NCBI RefSeq assembly: GCF_000004075.3
Contig: NC_026659.2
Location: 26,058,272-26,122,271 of the forward strand
Direction: 5' to 3'
Length of the DNA: 64,000 nt
DNA from: Cucumis sativus
Taxonomy: Eukaryota; Streptophyta; Magnoliopsida; Cucurbitales; Cucurbitaceae
The position numbers and the translations under genes are program-made. Under the pieces are notes generated by a model. It was not told where the DNA came from and did no database searches. It was given only the letters and a program-made list of their open reading frames with translations. Each line of letters opens with the position of its first letter. Within the stretch, counting starts at the first letter, position 1. Shown here in pieces: positions 26,546 through 39,805 of the stretch.

Positions 26546-28063
26546 TTCCATCTCAAAAACCACTTTGTCCTTCAACTCAGCCAATAAAATGATGAGATAT
26601 GCCCTGGAATGAAAGACGTATGCATTTAGTTATTTACTATCAAGTCTTAATTGCATTGAGATGACTTGAGACTAATAAATCGCTAAGAATATATAAATCG
26701 TAAGTGAATATATGAAATTTATGAAAAGATGATCGCGCGTAATGAAATTTTCTTAATTATTTATATGGTCGTTAAATATTATTGGGTTTTGTTAGGTTAA
26801 CTTAAATTGCTCAATTTAATTTAGTTGACCTAATTAAATTAATTAATTGATTTACATGGAATTGAAAATTGACCAAGAAAAAAAAAAAACAAAAAGGAAT
26901 CATCTGTTTAATAGTTTTCAAAATCAATAAAATAGCCTTTTCGATTTGATTACATGATTGAATTAAATATTTGCTTAATTATGTATTAGAGTTAGGAAAG
27001 GCAGATTGTATTTTGTTATATTTATCATTTTAGGGTTTAGGGTTTGAAAATGTTTGATATTTTAGGATTTAGGATTTTAAATTATTTTAATGACTAAATT
27101 CGAAATTTCCCTAAATAAGTTAATAAAAATTAAGTTCAAGGAATATGCGATTAATAGTTAAAATGGCTACGAAATTATAGAAAGTTTAATATTAATTTAG
27201 ATATAAAAATGGAAGCTGTAAAGCTAATAAATGATATAAAATTAAAAGTTATTTTCCTTTTTTAAAAAACAAAAAGGTTGTTATGGAAATTTAAGTAAAA
27301 TGGTTATAGGCAATTAAATTTATATTTAAAGAAAGAGTTAGAAAAAGAAAATATTTTAAGGGTGGAAATACAAACCATATAATTCACAATATTACATATA
27401 TTGAATTTTGGTATTTGATATTTTATATTTTTTCCTTGAAAACGTTTACTTTCATATTTGACGTAAATAAAATTATTATAGATGATAAAACCGCCGAAAA
27501 TGTTTGCAAAATTTATAATCTATGAATAATACATCGATAAATATTGATACATTTATATTGATATATGTTAGTGATATATCTAAATTTTTTACTAAATTTT
27601 GGTTCATTATGCTACATTTTTAAATATTCATTCTATCAACATAACTTACAATTATACTGTATTAATTAATTTTAGAGGTACTAAAATCTAACAAATGAAC
27701 CCAAACATTTATAAAACAGACGGATCGCGATAGACCAAATATCTGTGTCTATCTATATCACGATGTACATAATAATATATTTTGGTCTATGTTGTAAAAT
27801 AAATATTGTTCGTTTTTAATAGCAATTCAAATAATTTTTTTAAATAAACAAAACTTAACAAATTATTTACGTTTTATAACAAAACTACTAAAAGACAAAG
27901 CAATTTGATTGTTAAAGCCTAAATTGTTTAAAAACAATTACACTTTATTTTCAGCTTAATCTTATAGTTAATCAAACTACAAATTAAACACAAAAATGAA
28001 TGAATGATAATAACAATAAAATAGAAAACCGAAATGTATGTAATGTAATATATTTTCATAGAT

Positions 28064-28261
28064 CTAAAATAAGGGAGAATGTATGTATGTATGTATGAGT
28101 ATGATGACGATTGGATCACTTGAGTTTTGACCAAATCCATATTTCTTCTTGAGGTTCACATGGACAGGAGGCACCCAGAAGCCACAATTTATGCAACCGA
28201 TAAAGCCTTTTGAATTTCTTTCAAAATTATGCATGCATTGTGGACACGTGTCATCCATCAA
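28064..28261 (-). CDS. Hypothetical small two-CxxC protein or gene fragment
   Basis: A 65-codon frame begins MMDDTCPQCMHNF and continues with GFIGCINCGFWVPP. The two CxxC knuckles, 15 residues apart, could form a zinc ribbon. A lysine cluster (LKKKYGFG) follows, and the frame then runs into a GTAT microsatellite that supplies its C-terminus, which looks unnatural. Stops lie just upstream in the same frame. It contains a perfect 10-base ACGT palindrome (28243-28252). I do not recognise the family. It may be a broken exon or a chance frame. Confidence 0.25.
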   Translation of the reverse strand: MMDDTCPQCMHNFERNSKGFIGCINCGFWVPPVHVNLKKKYGFGQNSSDPIVIILIHTYIHSPLF

Positions 28262-29019
28262 AGCCCTTCCTTTTAAATCCTATCTTCCTTTATGTAAACC
28301 TGTCAGATTTCTGACGTCTTCAAATGTCTTTCAATTCTTACACCTATCCCCTAAATCCCTCTCCTCACCACCCTCCCCAACTTTAAATTCTTAACCACCA
28401 AGCTTTCTCTTAAAATCACTTTTCAAAAATACTATCACCAAATTAATCAGATTATTAAATCCATAATCAAATATGCTACTTTTGTTTCTGTTTCTTACAT
28501 TACAGAAACATTTTTTAACACTACAGTTCATTAAGTTATAAAGAAAAATATCGCCTCAATTTCATAATTGTGTTTTAACTTAAACCATTTTCTTTTTAAA
28601 ATACCGTTTTGAGGTAAGCTTGTTTAATTTTTAATTTGTACATTAATTTATATAAGATGTTATTTAATATGATTTAAAATTTGAAACGTCTCTATTTAAA
28701 AAAGCATAAAAAATGTTTTGAAAATTATACTCTCCTTAAATTTTCATGAAACCGATAATTTAATCTTATTTGACTTTAGTTTGTAACAATGTATGTAGTA
28801 ATTAAATTTTGTTAGGTAACGTTTAATTCATTGTAATTTTAAACTTGTAACACTATAATTTCTAACATAACTTTTGTTTTATAAAAAATTGATGTAATTT
28901 TTATTAACGTATGAAATAGAGTGTAGTATAATTTATATCTAATTTATCTATCGATCTATCCATATAGAAAACGAACTTAACAGTTTAAAAATAGAAAAAG
29001 GGGTCAAACAACTTATAAA

Positions 29020-29037
29020 TTATATATATATATATAT
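29020..29037. repeat. TA microsatellite
   Basis: A perfect TA dinucleotide run in the spacer, likely length-polymorphic. No other function is suggested by its surroundings. Confidence 0.8.
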
Positions 29038-29866
29038 TTACATTTCTTATAATTTGGATAGAAGTTTATAAACGTGTATCATCTTGATGCTGATATAAAG
29101 AAGTGTATGATGGATAAAATTGATATTCTTATGTTTTTTGTATATAATTGAAACTAAACCTTTAGAAAATTGACGAATTGAAAAGAATATAATAATATGT
29201 GTTTTTGAAAAGGGGCACACAGGAAGCACGTCCAAAGAGGCGCACCATGGAACAGTGGTGGGATGAGGTGTGCTTCCCCACCACCACTTGCCTTTTTCCC
29301 TTTAATTAGAATGAACTTTATGTATATATGTAAAAGGAATATAAATGAATTAATTGATAGGATGATAATTAATTAGAAGAGGTAATAACAATGAAATTTG
29401 ATTAACAACATGTGTTTGTGACAGTGATAATGCAAAGCGTGCGAAAATGATGCCATGTGAAACTGTATAGCACAACACGCTGTCGTTTTCATCTTTCAAT
29501 TCTTTCTCAATCCCATTTTTTTCTGTTTCTAATAATGTAATATATATTTAATTATTGTTGTTGTTCTAATCACAGGAATAATATTACGGGAAAGGGAATT
29601 TTTCCAACGGGGTGGTGGTGTTGTTTTCGAGCTCAGCTTTCCAGAGCTTGAATTCATTTCCATTTTACTTGGGGATGGAATTAGGGTTAGGGTTGAAAGG
29701 AAATCTTGGATTTGTTGAAAGTGGTGGGAGTTAAAGTTTGAGGGAAAAGAGTAAAAACAGAAGTCTGTTTGCTTAAAAAATCCCCCACATTTTCTTGTTC
29801 TTTACAACTCATTTCTTACTTCTTTTTTTGTTTCCTTTTCTTTTCTTTTGGGGGAGGAGGTGAAGG

Positions 29867-32800
29867 ATGAAACGGGGGAAATTTGATGTAATGGTATCGA
29901 TAAATCGAATCAGGTTGCTGCAAATTTTGATGGGTTTGGTGTTTTTGTATCTACTTTTCATGAGTTTTGAAATCCCGTTGGTGTATCGAACCGGATATGG
30001 GTCGGTGTCTGGTGATGGAACGTTTGGTTTCACAAGCGATGCTTTACCGAGGCCGTTTTTGCTTGAAAGTGAAGAAGAAATGACGGATAAAGGTGCCCCT
30101 CGTAGGCCTTCTGATGATCCCTTTCGGATTTCTCATGGCTCGCCGCATCGGACACCGGAGAGACGAATGCGTGAGTTCAGGAAAGTTTCGGGTTTAGTGT
30201 TTGATGAAAGCACGTTTGATCGTAATGCTACTAAGGGAGAGTTCTCCGAGCTTCAAAAAGCGGCTAAACATGCTTGGGTAGTGGGGAAGAAGCTATGGGA
30301 GGAGTTGGAGTCAGGGAAGATTGAGCTTAAACCTAAAGCGAAGATGGAGAATCAGTCCGAGTCGTGTCCACATTCGATTACGCTTTCTGGATCCGAATTT
30401 CAGGCACAGGGTCGGATTATGGAGCTTCCCTGTGGCTTGACGCTTTGGTCGCATATTACTGTGGTGGGGACTCCTCATTGGGCTCACTCGGAAGAGGATC
30501 CCAAGATTTCAATCTTGAAGGAAGGGGATGATTCAGTATTGGTATCACAGTTTATGATGGAGTTGCAAGGCCTGAAGACTGTGGATGGTGAAGACCCACC
30601 GAGAATACTTCATTTCAATCCAAGGTTGAAGGGAGATTGGAGTGGTAAGCCTGTAATTGAACAGAACACTTGTTATAGGATGCAATGGGGCACTGCTCTG
30701 AGATGTGAGGGATGGAAATCCAGGGCAGATGAAGAAACGGGTAAGTTGTGTTTCATGGTGTTTGAAAATGCTTTATTTTCTTTGTACTTTGATAAGAATT
30801 CTGTTTTGAAATGCACAGCAAGATGGTTGATATGATGCACTGAATCCTTTACTAGCAAATTTTCCCTTTTCTTATTTCGATTTTGGGTAATGTGATATGA
30901 AAACTTGTTATACTAATTTATTGTTATCAAGAATTTGAACCTCATATTTCAAGGATGTAGATTTTTCTGTGCATTTCATTCTTTCTTAAAGATTTCTCCA
31001 AGTGAGTCGTTACTTAACTTACTGTTGGGATGTTATGAAGTTGACGGGCAGGTAAAATGTGAGAAGTGGATTCGTGATGATGATAGCCGTTCTGAAGAAT
31101 CGAAGGTAATATGGTGGTTAAATAGGTTAATAGGACGAACCAAGAAGGTGATGATCGATTGGCCATATCCTTTTGTTGAGGGCAGACTATTTGTTCTAAC
31201 TGTGAGTGCTGGGCTGGAAGGTTACCATATCAATGTTGATGGAAGGCATGTCACTTCTTTTCCATATCGCACTGTAAGTACACTATATACATATTTCAAA
31301 TTTGGTTGGTACTCTGCGGAGGTGTTTTACAGTATTGTGATGATGGCAGGGGTTTGTTCTAGAGGATGCCACTGGGTTATCTGTAAATGGCGATATTGAC
31401 GTGCACTCTTTATTTGCTGCTTCCTTACCCACTGCACATCCTAGCTTTGCACCACAGAAGCATATGGAGATGTTGACACAGTGGAAAGCCCCTCCAATTC
31501 CCAAATCAAATGTGGAGCTTTTCATTGGCATCCTTTCTGCTGGCAATCATTTTGCAGAACGAATGGCAGTTAGGAAGTCTTGGATGCAGCATAGGTTAAT
31601 CAGATCTTCACTAGCTGTAGCTCGATTTTTTGTGGCAATGGTAAGGGATGGTGTGTTTCTCAGATACATTCCATAATTTATATCATGGTACTGATGATAA
31701 CTTATATGTTATTTTCTGATAGCACGGAAGAAAGGAAGTAAATACTGAGTTAAAGAAAGAAGCAGAGTATTTTGGGGATATCGTCATTGTTCCATACATG
31801 GATAACTATGACCTTGTTGTACTGAAGACAATTGCAATCTGTGAATATGGGGTGAGTTGTGAGAAAAAAAAATCACAAACCCTGTGAGTTGGACACTTTG
31901 TTGTTGGGAATATCATTCCATGTTGATCTTGCAGGCTCGCACGGTGGCTGCTAAATATATTATGAAGTGCGATGACGATACATTTGTCAGAGTGGATGCA
32001 GTGCTCAGTGAAGCTCACAAGGTTCAAGCCGGCAGGAGCCTTTATGTTGGAAATATGAACTATCACCACAAACCTCTTCGTCACGGAAAATGGGCAGTGA
32101 CATATGAGGTATGACTGTAAGAATACCTATCTGGTGACATCATTTTTCCGCCCACTTCCTTACTAACATGATGATTCAAATATGATAATCGTTGTCACGT
32201 GGTTGAGTTTCATATAGATTAAGAAACTTAATCCTCCTCAGCGGACCATAGTATGTCTTGTGGCTTTGAATGTTGATGATATCCTTTTTTTGTGTTTCAT
32301 TATGTGTTCCAGTGTGCATTTGTTTTAGATACATGGTATTCCAGGGACTTCCTATCCTTAACAACAAATATAATTCCTGCAGAATGGATCTTTAGCTTGT
32401 TAGCTGTGCAATTGCCTCGCTTTCCCATCATTCTACAAACAGATGCTTCTCTTTTAGGGGGGAGCATTATACATATGGTGTTTGTTTTGATTTTGGAGCA
32501 TTATATTGGTTCATTGACATTTACTTACTGGGTTCAATCTATTCCAGGAATGGCCAGAAGAAGATTACCCAGCTTACGCAAATGGACCAGGTTACATTCT
32601 ATCATCTGACATTGCAGAGTATATTGTATCTGAATTTGAAAAGCACAAATTAAGGGTACGTTCGAAACTGTTCCCTTTCTCCTTTCTTTTCCCCATCCCC
32701 AAGTAAAGATGATGTTTTGATGAGATGAGCTAATAATAGTGTCATTAAATGCAGTTATTCAAGATGGAAGATGTGAGCATGGGAATGTGGGTGGAGCAGT

Positions 32801-32964
32801 TCAACAGTTCAAAGCCAGTTAAATTTCTTCATAGTCTAAGGTTTTGCCAGTTTGGATGCATTGAAGATTATTTAACTGCACATTACCAATCTCCTAGACA
32901 GATGATGTGTTTGTGGGATAAGTTGATGCAGCAAAAAAAGCCTCAGTGCTGCAACATGAGATGA
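29867..32964 (+). CDS. Hydroxyproline O-galactosyltransferase, GALT2-6 group (GT31)
   Basis: Seven exons (29867-30740, 31041-31273, 31350-31640, 31723-31851, 31935-32108, 32548-32655, 32755-32964) encode 672 residues. This is a Golgi type II membrane enzyme expected to add the first galactose to hydroxyproline of arabinogalactan proteins. A short cytosolic tail is followed by one membrane anchor (about 17-36). A galectin-like lectin domain follows at about 180-390 ([53 protein letters not shown]). The GT31 catalytic domain comes next: [21 protein letters not shown], the DxD-type metal site [10 protein letters not shown] at about 521-530, NGPGYILS and [12 protein letters not shown]. The C-terminus is Cys-rich (KKPQCCNMR). 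Length and lectin-plus-GT31 order are normal for the group. The MKRGKFD start is typical and lies next to the anchor. Which of GALT2 to GALT6 it matches best I cannot decide; GALT5/6 is my guess. Confidence 0.92.
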
Positions 32965-33670
32965 TATTTACCCAATTCAGATTTGCTAGTTTGGAGACTT
33001 CAGAACAAAGGATGAAGAAGGAAACCAAGTTTTGCAGGCTTAGTCCAATTCTGTAAATATTATATTATAACTTATAAGTGGGTTAAATTTAATCAGGAAG
33101 TTTCTTTTACTTTATAAATTCATTCATTTTTTTCCCTTTCTTTTTTACTTCCAGTTTATGTTATCCCATTTACCCCCCTATTTATTCTATAAATGGGTTT
33201 ATCAGGTAAGATTATCTCAATGCTGTAGCTCAACTTTCAAGTTCTGTCTGCGTCAGAAATCTCTTATCAAACGATTTGAAGATTAATTACACACATTATC
33301 ACGGAGCACCAAGATTTTATTGAGTTCATGCTGGCAATTTCTTTTTTCTTTCATAGGGTAGGGGCGATCATGTATCGGTGGGTTCTCATCCACAGTTTTG
33401 TCAAAAGATGCATAACCACAGATTTGGATAGTGGTCGATCTCCTTTTCGTTATAAACCTTCAACAAGATTTACTTTATTTCTGCTTAAATGTTGAGCTTA
33501 ACAACTTCAACTGCTAACACATTATGACTTCACCATAGGAAACTCTTGAAAAAACAAATGATCAACAAGCTTACTTTGCTGCTATTTCTGAATTTTCAAA
33601 ACTTGTTTACGGAAATTTTAAGATCGAAGTGATTATCTTATTATTAAATTCAAAGCATGTAACATAAGAA

Positions 33671-33741
33671 GCACCAGTGGTCTAGTGGTAGAATAGTACC
33701 CTGCCACGGTACAGACCCGGGTTCGATTCCCGGCTGGTGCA
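33671..33741 (+). tRNA. tRNA-Gly (anticodon GCC)
   Basis: A 71-base cloverleaf with no intron. The acceptor stem is GCACCAG paired with CTGGTGC, with A73 as discriminator. The D arm contains GTGGTCTAGTGGTAGAAT. The anticodon loop holds GCC at 33703-33705. The T arm is CCCGG-GTTCGAT-CCCGG with both internal promoter boxes (A box in the D arm, GGTTCGATTCC B box). A T-run follows within 10 bases and can stop RNA polymerase III. CAA motifs, commonly used by plant tRNA genes, are present nearby. Confidence 0.97.
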
Positions 33742-35163
33742 ATCTCTTTTTTTGTTTCTTCAGAAAGCAAAGGGATTACTAGAAAATGAAATTTTATGGA
33801 AAGTAGGTAAAGTTAAGTTCTCAAAAGCTACAAACCTTTTTTGTTCTTGTTGTTTTGTGTTCAAATTTTGCAACTTGCTTTCCTTCCAATTATATCCTAT
33901 TTTTTTAATGTCATTTCTTTCACTTTCTGTTTTGTTTTGTTGGTTCTTTGTTCCTCTAACAATATTCCTTTGTCCTTTTCTTTCTTACATTCGTTTATTT
34001 TGATTTTGGTTCATTTCCTTACATATACTGTCAAAATGTCTATTTTTTACTTTGGTAATTTCTAAATTTTTAAGAGTTCTATAAAGTTATTGATTTAACC
34101 TGTAAACCTTGTTTGGTGGACTGATGAACGTGAATCTCGTTTCTTCTTCTCAACTCTCGACTTTTCTTCCTGCTTTTTCTGTTTTTTCTTCATTGAATAT
34201 GCTACTTTTTTCTCCTCTTGATTCCTCTCATTTCTCTCTCTATCTCACTTCACTTCACATTCTATTTTCTAGAGAGAGGATTGCAAAGTAGACAACAAAG
34301 AAAAATTGAAGGCGACAACAACTTGCGTGCACAGCGAAGATGAAAAAAAATCTAAGTGGAGAAGGAAGCTTTAAAATTTGCAAATTTGGTGATATCATTT
34401 GAGTGTAGAGCATGAGTACCATTTTCTAACTTTTGAAATGTTCATTTCAACTCTTGCTTCTAATAAATGATTATTTTGCTTCATTCCAATTTTCATCCAT
34501 CCATTTATTTTGCTTTTAACCAACCAAATTTATCAATTTGTTAATATTTTAAAACGAAACAAAATTGAAATTACAAAATCTATCAACATTTTAGCTTAAG
34601 TTTATAACAATTTAGTTCATAAAGTAAACATTCAATTCATGCAGTTCTTAACAGGGCAACAATTTAAATTTTGATATATTACTTTTACCAAAGTCTAGAG
34701 AAGTTTTTTCTTCAAGCATCTATAGACTAAAAACAGTTTTGAAGAAACAGTTATCGCATAATTGTGTTTGTTTAGAAAAAAAATGCGTGGAGAAGAGGAT
34801 TCCGTCGCCGCCGTAGATGTGGCTTCCACAAATTCGAAGTGGCTGTCCCTCAGAAATCAGTTAAGCAAGCAATTAACAAGTTCTACTTTATGGAATGTAA
34901 TTCCTCAAAACCACAATCCTCGTCAGCGTCGCACATTTTTTTTTCCTTCGTTTAACGCAATATATTATAGATATGTTATCTGGACCGACATGGGCTTCTT
35001 TCACTTTCATCGTTTTGGCTACAATCGATCGGACCCACGTCGTAAGTAACAATGGTTAACGTATTAAACAAGAATCTGCTTCTATCCGCTTCTTCTGACA
35101 ATTTCTGTCGTTTTTCCTATAAACTTCAGGGAACTTGGGATTTAACCTTCTGCACCGAGAACC
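33742..35163. other. Spacer between tRNA and TPR gene
   Basis: Mostly T-rich low-complexity DNA. The last 380 bases are less AT-rich and include an 89-codon frame starting at 34783 (MRGEEDSVAAVDVAST) that shows no known domain. It lies upstream of the TPR start, so it could be an upstream ORF or leader sequence. I do not call it a gene. Confidence 0.5.
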
Positions 35164-38100
35164 ATGGAAGATGGAGTGAAATTAACCAAATGGGGTTATG
35201 GAATCAGAACATCATCCGATGATTGCATCTCCGCCATTAATGCATTCTATGACCAGGTTCTTCTTGTTTTTCGATTTTTCCCTATTGGGGTTCTTTAATT
35301 TTCGATTATCTGAAATGGGGTTTTGGGGTTTTTGTTATTGGTGTTCTGTGATTGAGTGAAGGTGCTTAGTTATGGGAGGAAGAGGTCTGTGATTCTGGAG
35401 GCTACTGTTCATGACAAAGACTGTGTGCTTGCAAATGTATTGGGTGCTCATTTTCTTTCATCCTCAGATCCTTCACGAGCTCATTATCATCTCCAAACAG
35501 CCAAGGCTGGTTTGGTTAGTTTTTTGTTTCTATTTTTATTTGAAAATGTTCGTTTTGGAGACTTTTTGTTTACGAATTGCTTGTATTGTTTTGATAAGGA
35601 TCGTGCAACCCCATATGAGAAAGCCGTTTTCGATGCTATCAGTTGTTTGATGTCCAACGACAGAGATGACAATGTTGCTGTTGAGCTGCACACTGAGGTA
35701 TTTGAAGACTGATCATTTGAATTTTCTAGAAGCTGTGTTTGCTCGTCTCTTTTTCTGTTTGAGAACTTGTATATGGAAAATGACTTGAAATTAGGCTTTC
35801 CTTTTAAAACAAGAATGAGGTTAACATCTTGCATATCATATAAATAGCAAATCCATGTTAAAGATTCGGATAATTTGAAGTGACAGTGATGATACAGTTC
35901 ACATGGAAATTCATTTGCTGACTTTCTTTTATGGGCTATCCTCAGAGTATTTCTTGATTGTTTTCCTTTTTTTCTATTTGATTCTGCAGCTGCTTAAAAA
36001 TTTTCCAAAGGATCTATCTTCGTTGAAAAGGGCTCAAGTGCTGTGCTTTTACTTGGGAAGTGCTGATCTATCTTTGGCTTTGGTTCAACAGGTGCCTTTT
36101 CTACCTAAGAATGTAGCTTTTCTACTTACCAAACATATGCGTACTTTTTTTCCCCCTTTTTCCAAAGGAAAAAAAAACCTGCTTGAGATAAAATGAAGAA
36201 ATAAGAACACAAAAGGACATAAAAAGCTTCACTACAAACCAAAATGATAGTTTATAAAGTGATGAATGAACGAATCTGAATGATAGTTTCTTACAAACAT
36301 TCACTGATTGAATAGATTAAGAACGGATAAAATTCTAGGCTTTAAAAAACTTCCCTCCTTACTCACTCCTTATATATTGTGGCTTAGCATCAGTCAAGAG
36401 TTGAATTTTACAGGTTTTACCCCAAAATCAAGAAGAAGGTTTCATTTATGGCATGCTTGCTTTTCCTTTGTTGGAACTTGGCTGCATGGAAGAAGCTGAA
36501 AAGGCGGCAAGAAGGGGACTTGATATCAACAAGAAAGATGGTTGGGCACAGCATGCGGTGAGTGTCATTCGAAAGCCACTTAATCTTATGCATTTGACTA
36601 TAAAATGTAAGTAAACAACATTGGTTAACAATGTTTCTATCCTGGTTATTGTTTTAACATTTGGATCTTTGCAGTTATGTCATGTTCTTCAGTATAGGTG
36701 TCATTTTAAAGAAGCAGTTGAGTTTATGGAGACATGCTCGCCTTCATGGCATGACTGTGTATCATTCATGTATGTACATTAAGCTTTGCAGATTAGAGTT
36801 TTCATCAAATGGATTTGTCTGTTTTTTATGCTGCGTTTGGAAATTATCAATTTTCAGGGTGACACATAATTGGTGGCATGTAGCTCTCTGTTACCTGGAA
36901 GCCAATTCTCCCCTGAGTAAAATCCTTGAAATATATGACAACTATATATGGAAGGAGTTGGAAAAACCTGATGCTATCGGGCCAGAAGTACTTTTAGTTT
37001 TAATATTACTCTCTTTATGCAGCCAATATTCTATAGTTTTGGGTCTTAAATTCATCATTTCAGGTATACTTGAATGCCCTTGGTTTGATGTTGCGGTTGT
37101 TTGTGCGTGGTGAATACGATCCATGTGAAGGTCGTCTGAAGATCTTGGCCAATGTTTTAACTGATAAAGTGAGTTGAGATCCTTCCCTTCCCCACAATCA
37201 ATCAAGGAACTAATAATAATGATGAAGGGTGAAAAAATGACACGGGAATTCTCTGACTGTTGGTCTGAAAACTATCTGCTTTTTTCCTACTCTTTCACTT
37301 TTAGCAGATGATATTATTTTATACATCTGGAGTTCTGCTTGCATACTTCCCCTGCCAAACAACATAGGTTTTTTTTTTTTTTTTTCTAATTATTATTGTA
37401 GGGAACAAAAATTTCATTGATGAGATAAATTACATAAGGCTTGGTTTTCCAAGCTATACTTTTATAAAACCTGTTTACGGCTCTTTCCAATATACTCTAC
37501 TAAAAAGCCTGTCTATGTTGTCAAGTTTAGAGCAAGCATGGTTGATTGTAGAAGCGCAAGGCCTATATTCAATCACCTAGCTGGTTCATTCTCATTCATT
37601 TCCTGATTATCATATTAGTTATCTTAAGTGTATTAGGTATTCTTAAATAACCAAGAGTAACCACTATTGCCAGGCTAATTGGCACCTAGAGTGGCACTTT
37701 GACATATTGACATTATGGGCTTTGGCTAAGGCTGGAGAGATTTTTGCAGCAGACGAGTTACTTGGGAGCTTGAAGTCCAGGTTCATAAAACTTTCTCTCG
37801 TTGCACTTCTATTTATTTATATGTATGTCTTTGTGGCTCTTTGTTCACTGTTATCAATTGGTTTTTCATAGATTGTCGAAAATGACGGCAAAGAAACGAG
37901 AAAAGATGCAAAGAAGAGTGCTGGTTTGTTTCCTTTTTCTAGTCTCCTGTACCCTTTAAGCGGTCTTTTTATAACACCTGTTGTGTTCTTTGTTTGTAAC
38001 GTATGATTGTGACACCTTTTTTTCCTTTCTATTATTGTAACTACTTTATATAGAGGTTACCATCCTTCAGTTAGGGGTTCATGTTTGCTAGCTCAACTCG

Positions 38101-38953
38101 TTATTCAAATCTAGTAGGGATTTAACCTTCAGAAGTTCAAACATGTTTTCTTCTTCTAAACTATCATCAGAAAAGAACACGCTCTTCTTTTAGGAGAAAC
38201 TTCCGACCAGATATACCATTTTGATAGGATCGTTTTCAATTTTCAACTATTTTTTGCTGGCACTGTAGCACAAATCTATAGAATGAAGTGTCAACTGCTT
38301 TAGTGAACAGAACCGCAAGACAAGTTCATTAGTCCTTTTCAATTTTGTGGCCTTATTTGTGTATCCCAGCTTGCAGAAGCACTCTACAAGTACGGGAGAG
38401 GAGATTACGAACGTGCATTAGACTTACTTGGTTTGGATTTTGATGCAAATGACTATAAGGTATAATATCAACACCGCTATATAATTCTATCCTTCTGCTT
38501 TCATTGTCATTCTGCTCACGACCATGATACAATCATCTTATTATGTTCTAGATGATTGGTGCATCAAACGAACAACTCGATGTATTTAATGAAGTATGGT
38601 ATGATATTTTGATGAACACAGGACACGCAGCAAAGGGTAAGAAAGTTCCACTTTTCATTTTTCTTAATCATAGCTTTCATAAAAGCATGACTTCTACCGT
38701 TGCTTAATATAGCTATTGAAGTTATCGAGAAACAGATCAAGAAAAGGGAAGAAGTCCCATATTTGTGGCACCTTCTGGTACAAATGCTTCTCTCATGTTC
38801 CGCTATTATCCATCACAGTTACATGTTTTTCAATGTAAATATGGTTCGTTTCAACTCCTGCAGGAGAGAGGATACAACAAAATTGGAAGGCCAGACGAAT
38901 CTGCCATTGCCGGAGACAAAGCCAGGAGCTTGGAGAAAGCGCATTTCAAGTAA
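35164..38953 (+). CDS. Tetratricopeptide repeat protein 38-like
   Basis: Fourteen small exons join to 469 residues: 35164-35256, 35362-35514, 35599-35697, 35990-36091, 36414-36557, 36675-36769, 36858-36987, 37064-37168, 37674-37780, 37872-37923, 38370-38459, 38552-38636, 38713-38777 and 38864-38953. The product begins MEDGVKLTKWGYGIRTSSDD and contains TPR-like helical pairs throughout, for example EEAEKAARRGLDINKKDGWA, CHFKEAVEFMETCSPSW and THNWWHVALCYLEAN, ending RGYNKIGRPDESAIAGDKARSLEKAH. These blocks match the eukaryotic TTC38 family, whose length is also about 470. Function is unknown; TPR solenoids usually mediate protein-protein contacts. No signal peptide or membrane segment is seen, so it is probably cytosolic. 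Introns 2 and 4 run through without early stops for some distance, which could mislead gene finders. It converges with the receptor kinase gene. Confidence 0.9.
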
Positions 38954-39805
38954 TTACCTACCATGAAGTTCCCAAGTCTTTATGATCTTGTATCATAGAT
39001 GTGTGTATTTTTGTACAAACATCGTAGCCCACGTAGTTACAGAATACAGATTACTGCCTCTGTAATCTGCTATGTAAGAACTTTCCTTGTCAAACCACCA
39101 GTGGTTTTGAAGAATAATAAATAGGAAAAAGAATGGGATTGGATATGTAATTTCTCTAATGTAATAATTTAGTGCTGAACTTTAGTTGATAATGATACAA
39201 CAATTTGGCGTTTATAATTTTCTTTTTTTAAGTTGGTTCCATTTTAGCCTTTATAATTCGATTTTAGTCCATTTACATACAATAGCTTCTGTTTTTAATA
39301 TTTTAGAATTTCGAACCATACTTGTATGAATACTATTATTATTCTATAATCAAGTTGAATAAAAATAAACCTTTTATGGATTGAATTCAAAGAAAAATGG
39401 TATTTTTAACCCTTTTATTAAAAATAACTTAAAAAATTTTCGAAAACTGCTACAAATGAAAAAGTTATAGATACACCAATGTGTTTTAAACGTATAAAAT
39501 TTCCTCTAAACATCATCATTATCATTATTGTATGGACTCAAAATGGATAGGTGTGGGGATCAAGAGATGTTTAACCCAAAAAGAGGAAGACGTAAAATTG
39601 AGTAAATAGAAGAAGAAAACAAAAAAGATTTTACATTTTACAGTCACCTCTAGTGCCCTCAGCTGATTCAGCAAAGCTGAGTCCACGTGGATATTTGACA
39701 TTTACAAGCAAAGCATCAAAAAATATGTCCCGTCGCTGTTCTGTGGACTAGTCAAACCCCCCACGTACGCAAACTGGGCGCCAAACAAATCGCCTCATCC
39801 TCCAA
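38954..39805. other. Convergent intergenic region with several ACGT cores
   Basis: This region lies between two gene ends and should hold both 3' UTRs and polyadenylation signals. AATAAATAG-type strings occur at about 39114-39124. The kinase-proximal end is less AT-rich and has ACGT cores near 39682 (CCACGTGG), 39761 (CCACGTACG) and, just inside the kinase frame, 39817 (CCACGTCAGC). Such a cluster at a 3' end is unexpected but may be coincidental. Confidence 0.5.

Larger units (their letters stand above)
23281..29866. other. AT-rich spacer between LRR and galactosyltransferase genes
   Basis: About 6.6 kb holding only short open frames, one weak CxxC reading frame (28064-28261), a degenerate tandem repeat (about 26340-26545), a GTAT microsatellite (28080-28096) and a TA microsatellite (29020-29037). 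The last 300 bases are richer in GC, with long purine runs, and are probably the promoter and 5' leader of the galactosyltransferase gene. Confidence 0.6.

Noticed and set aside
26282-26587. 101-codon frame as a gene
   Set aside because: It is open only because it spans a degenerate 64-base tandem repeat. No domain is visible.
34783-35049. 89-codon frame upstream of the TPR gene
   Set aside because: No domain, biased composition and a T-rich middle. It could be an upstream ORF but there is no support for a protein.
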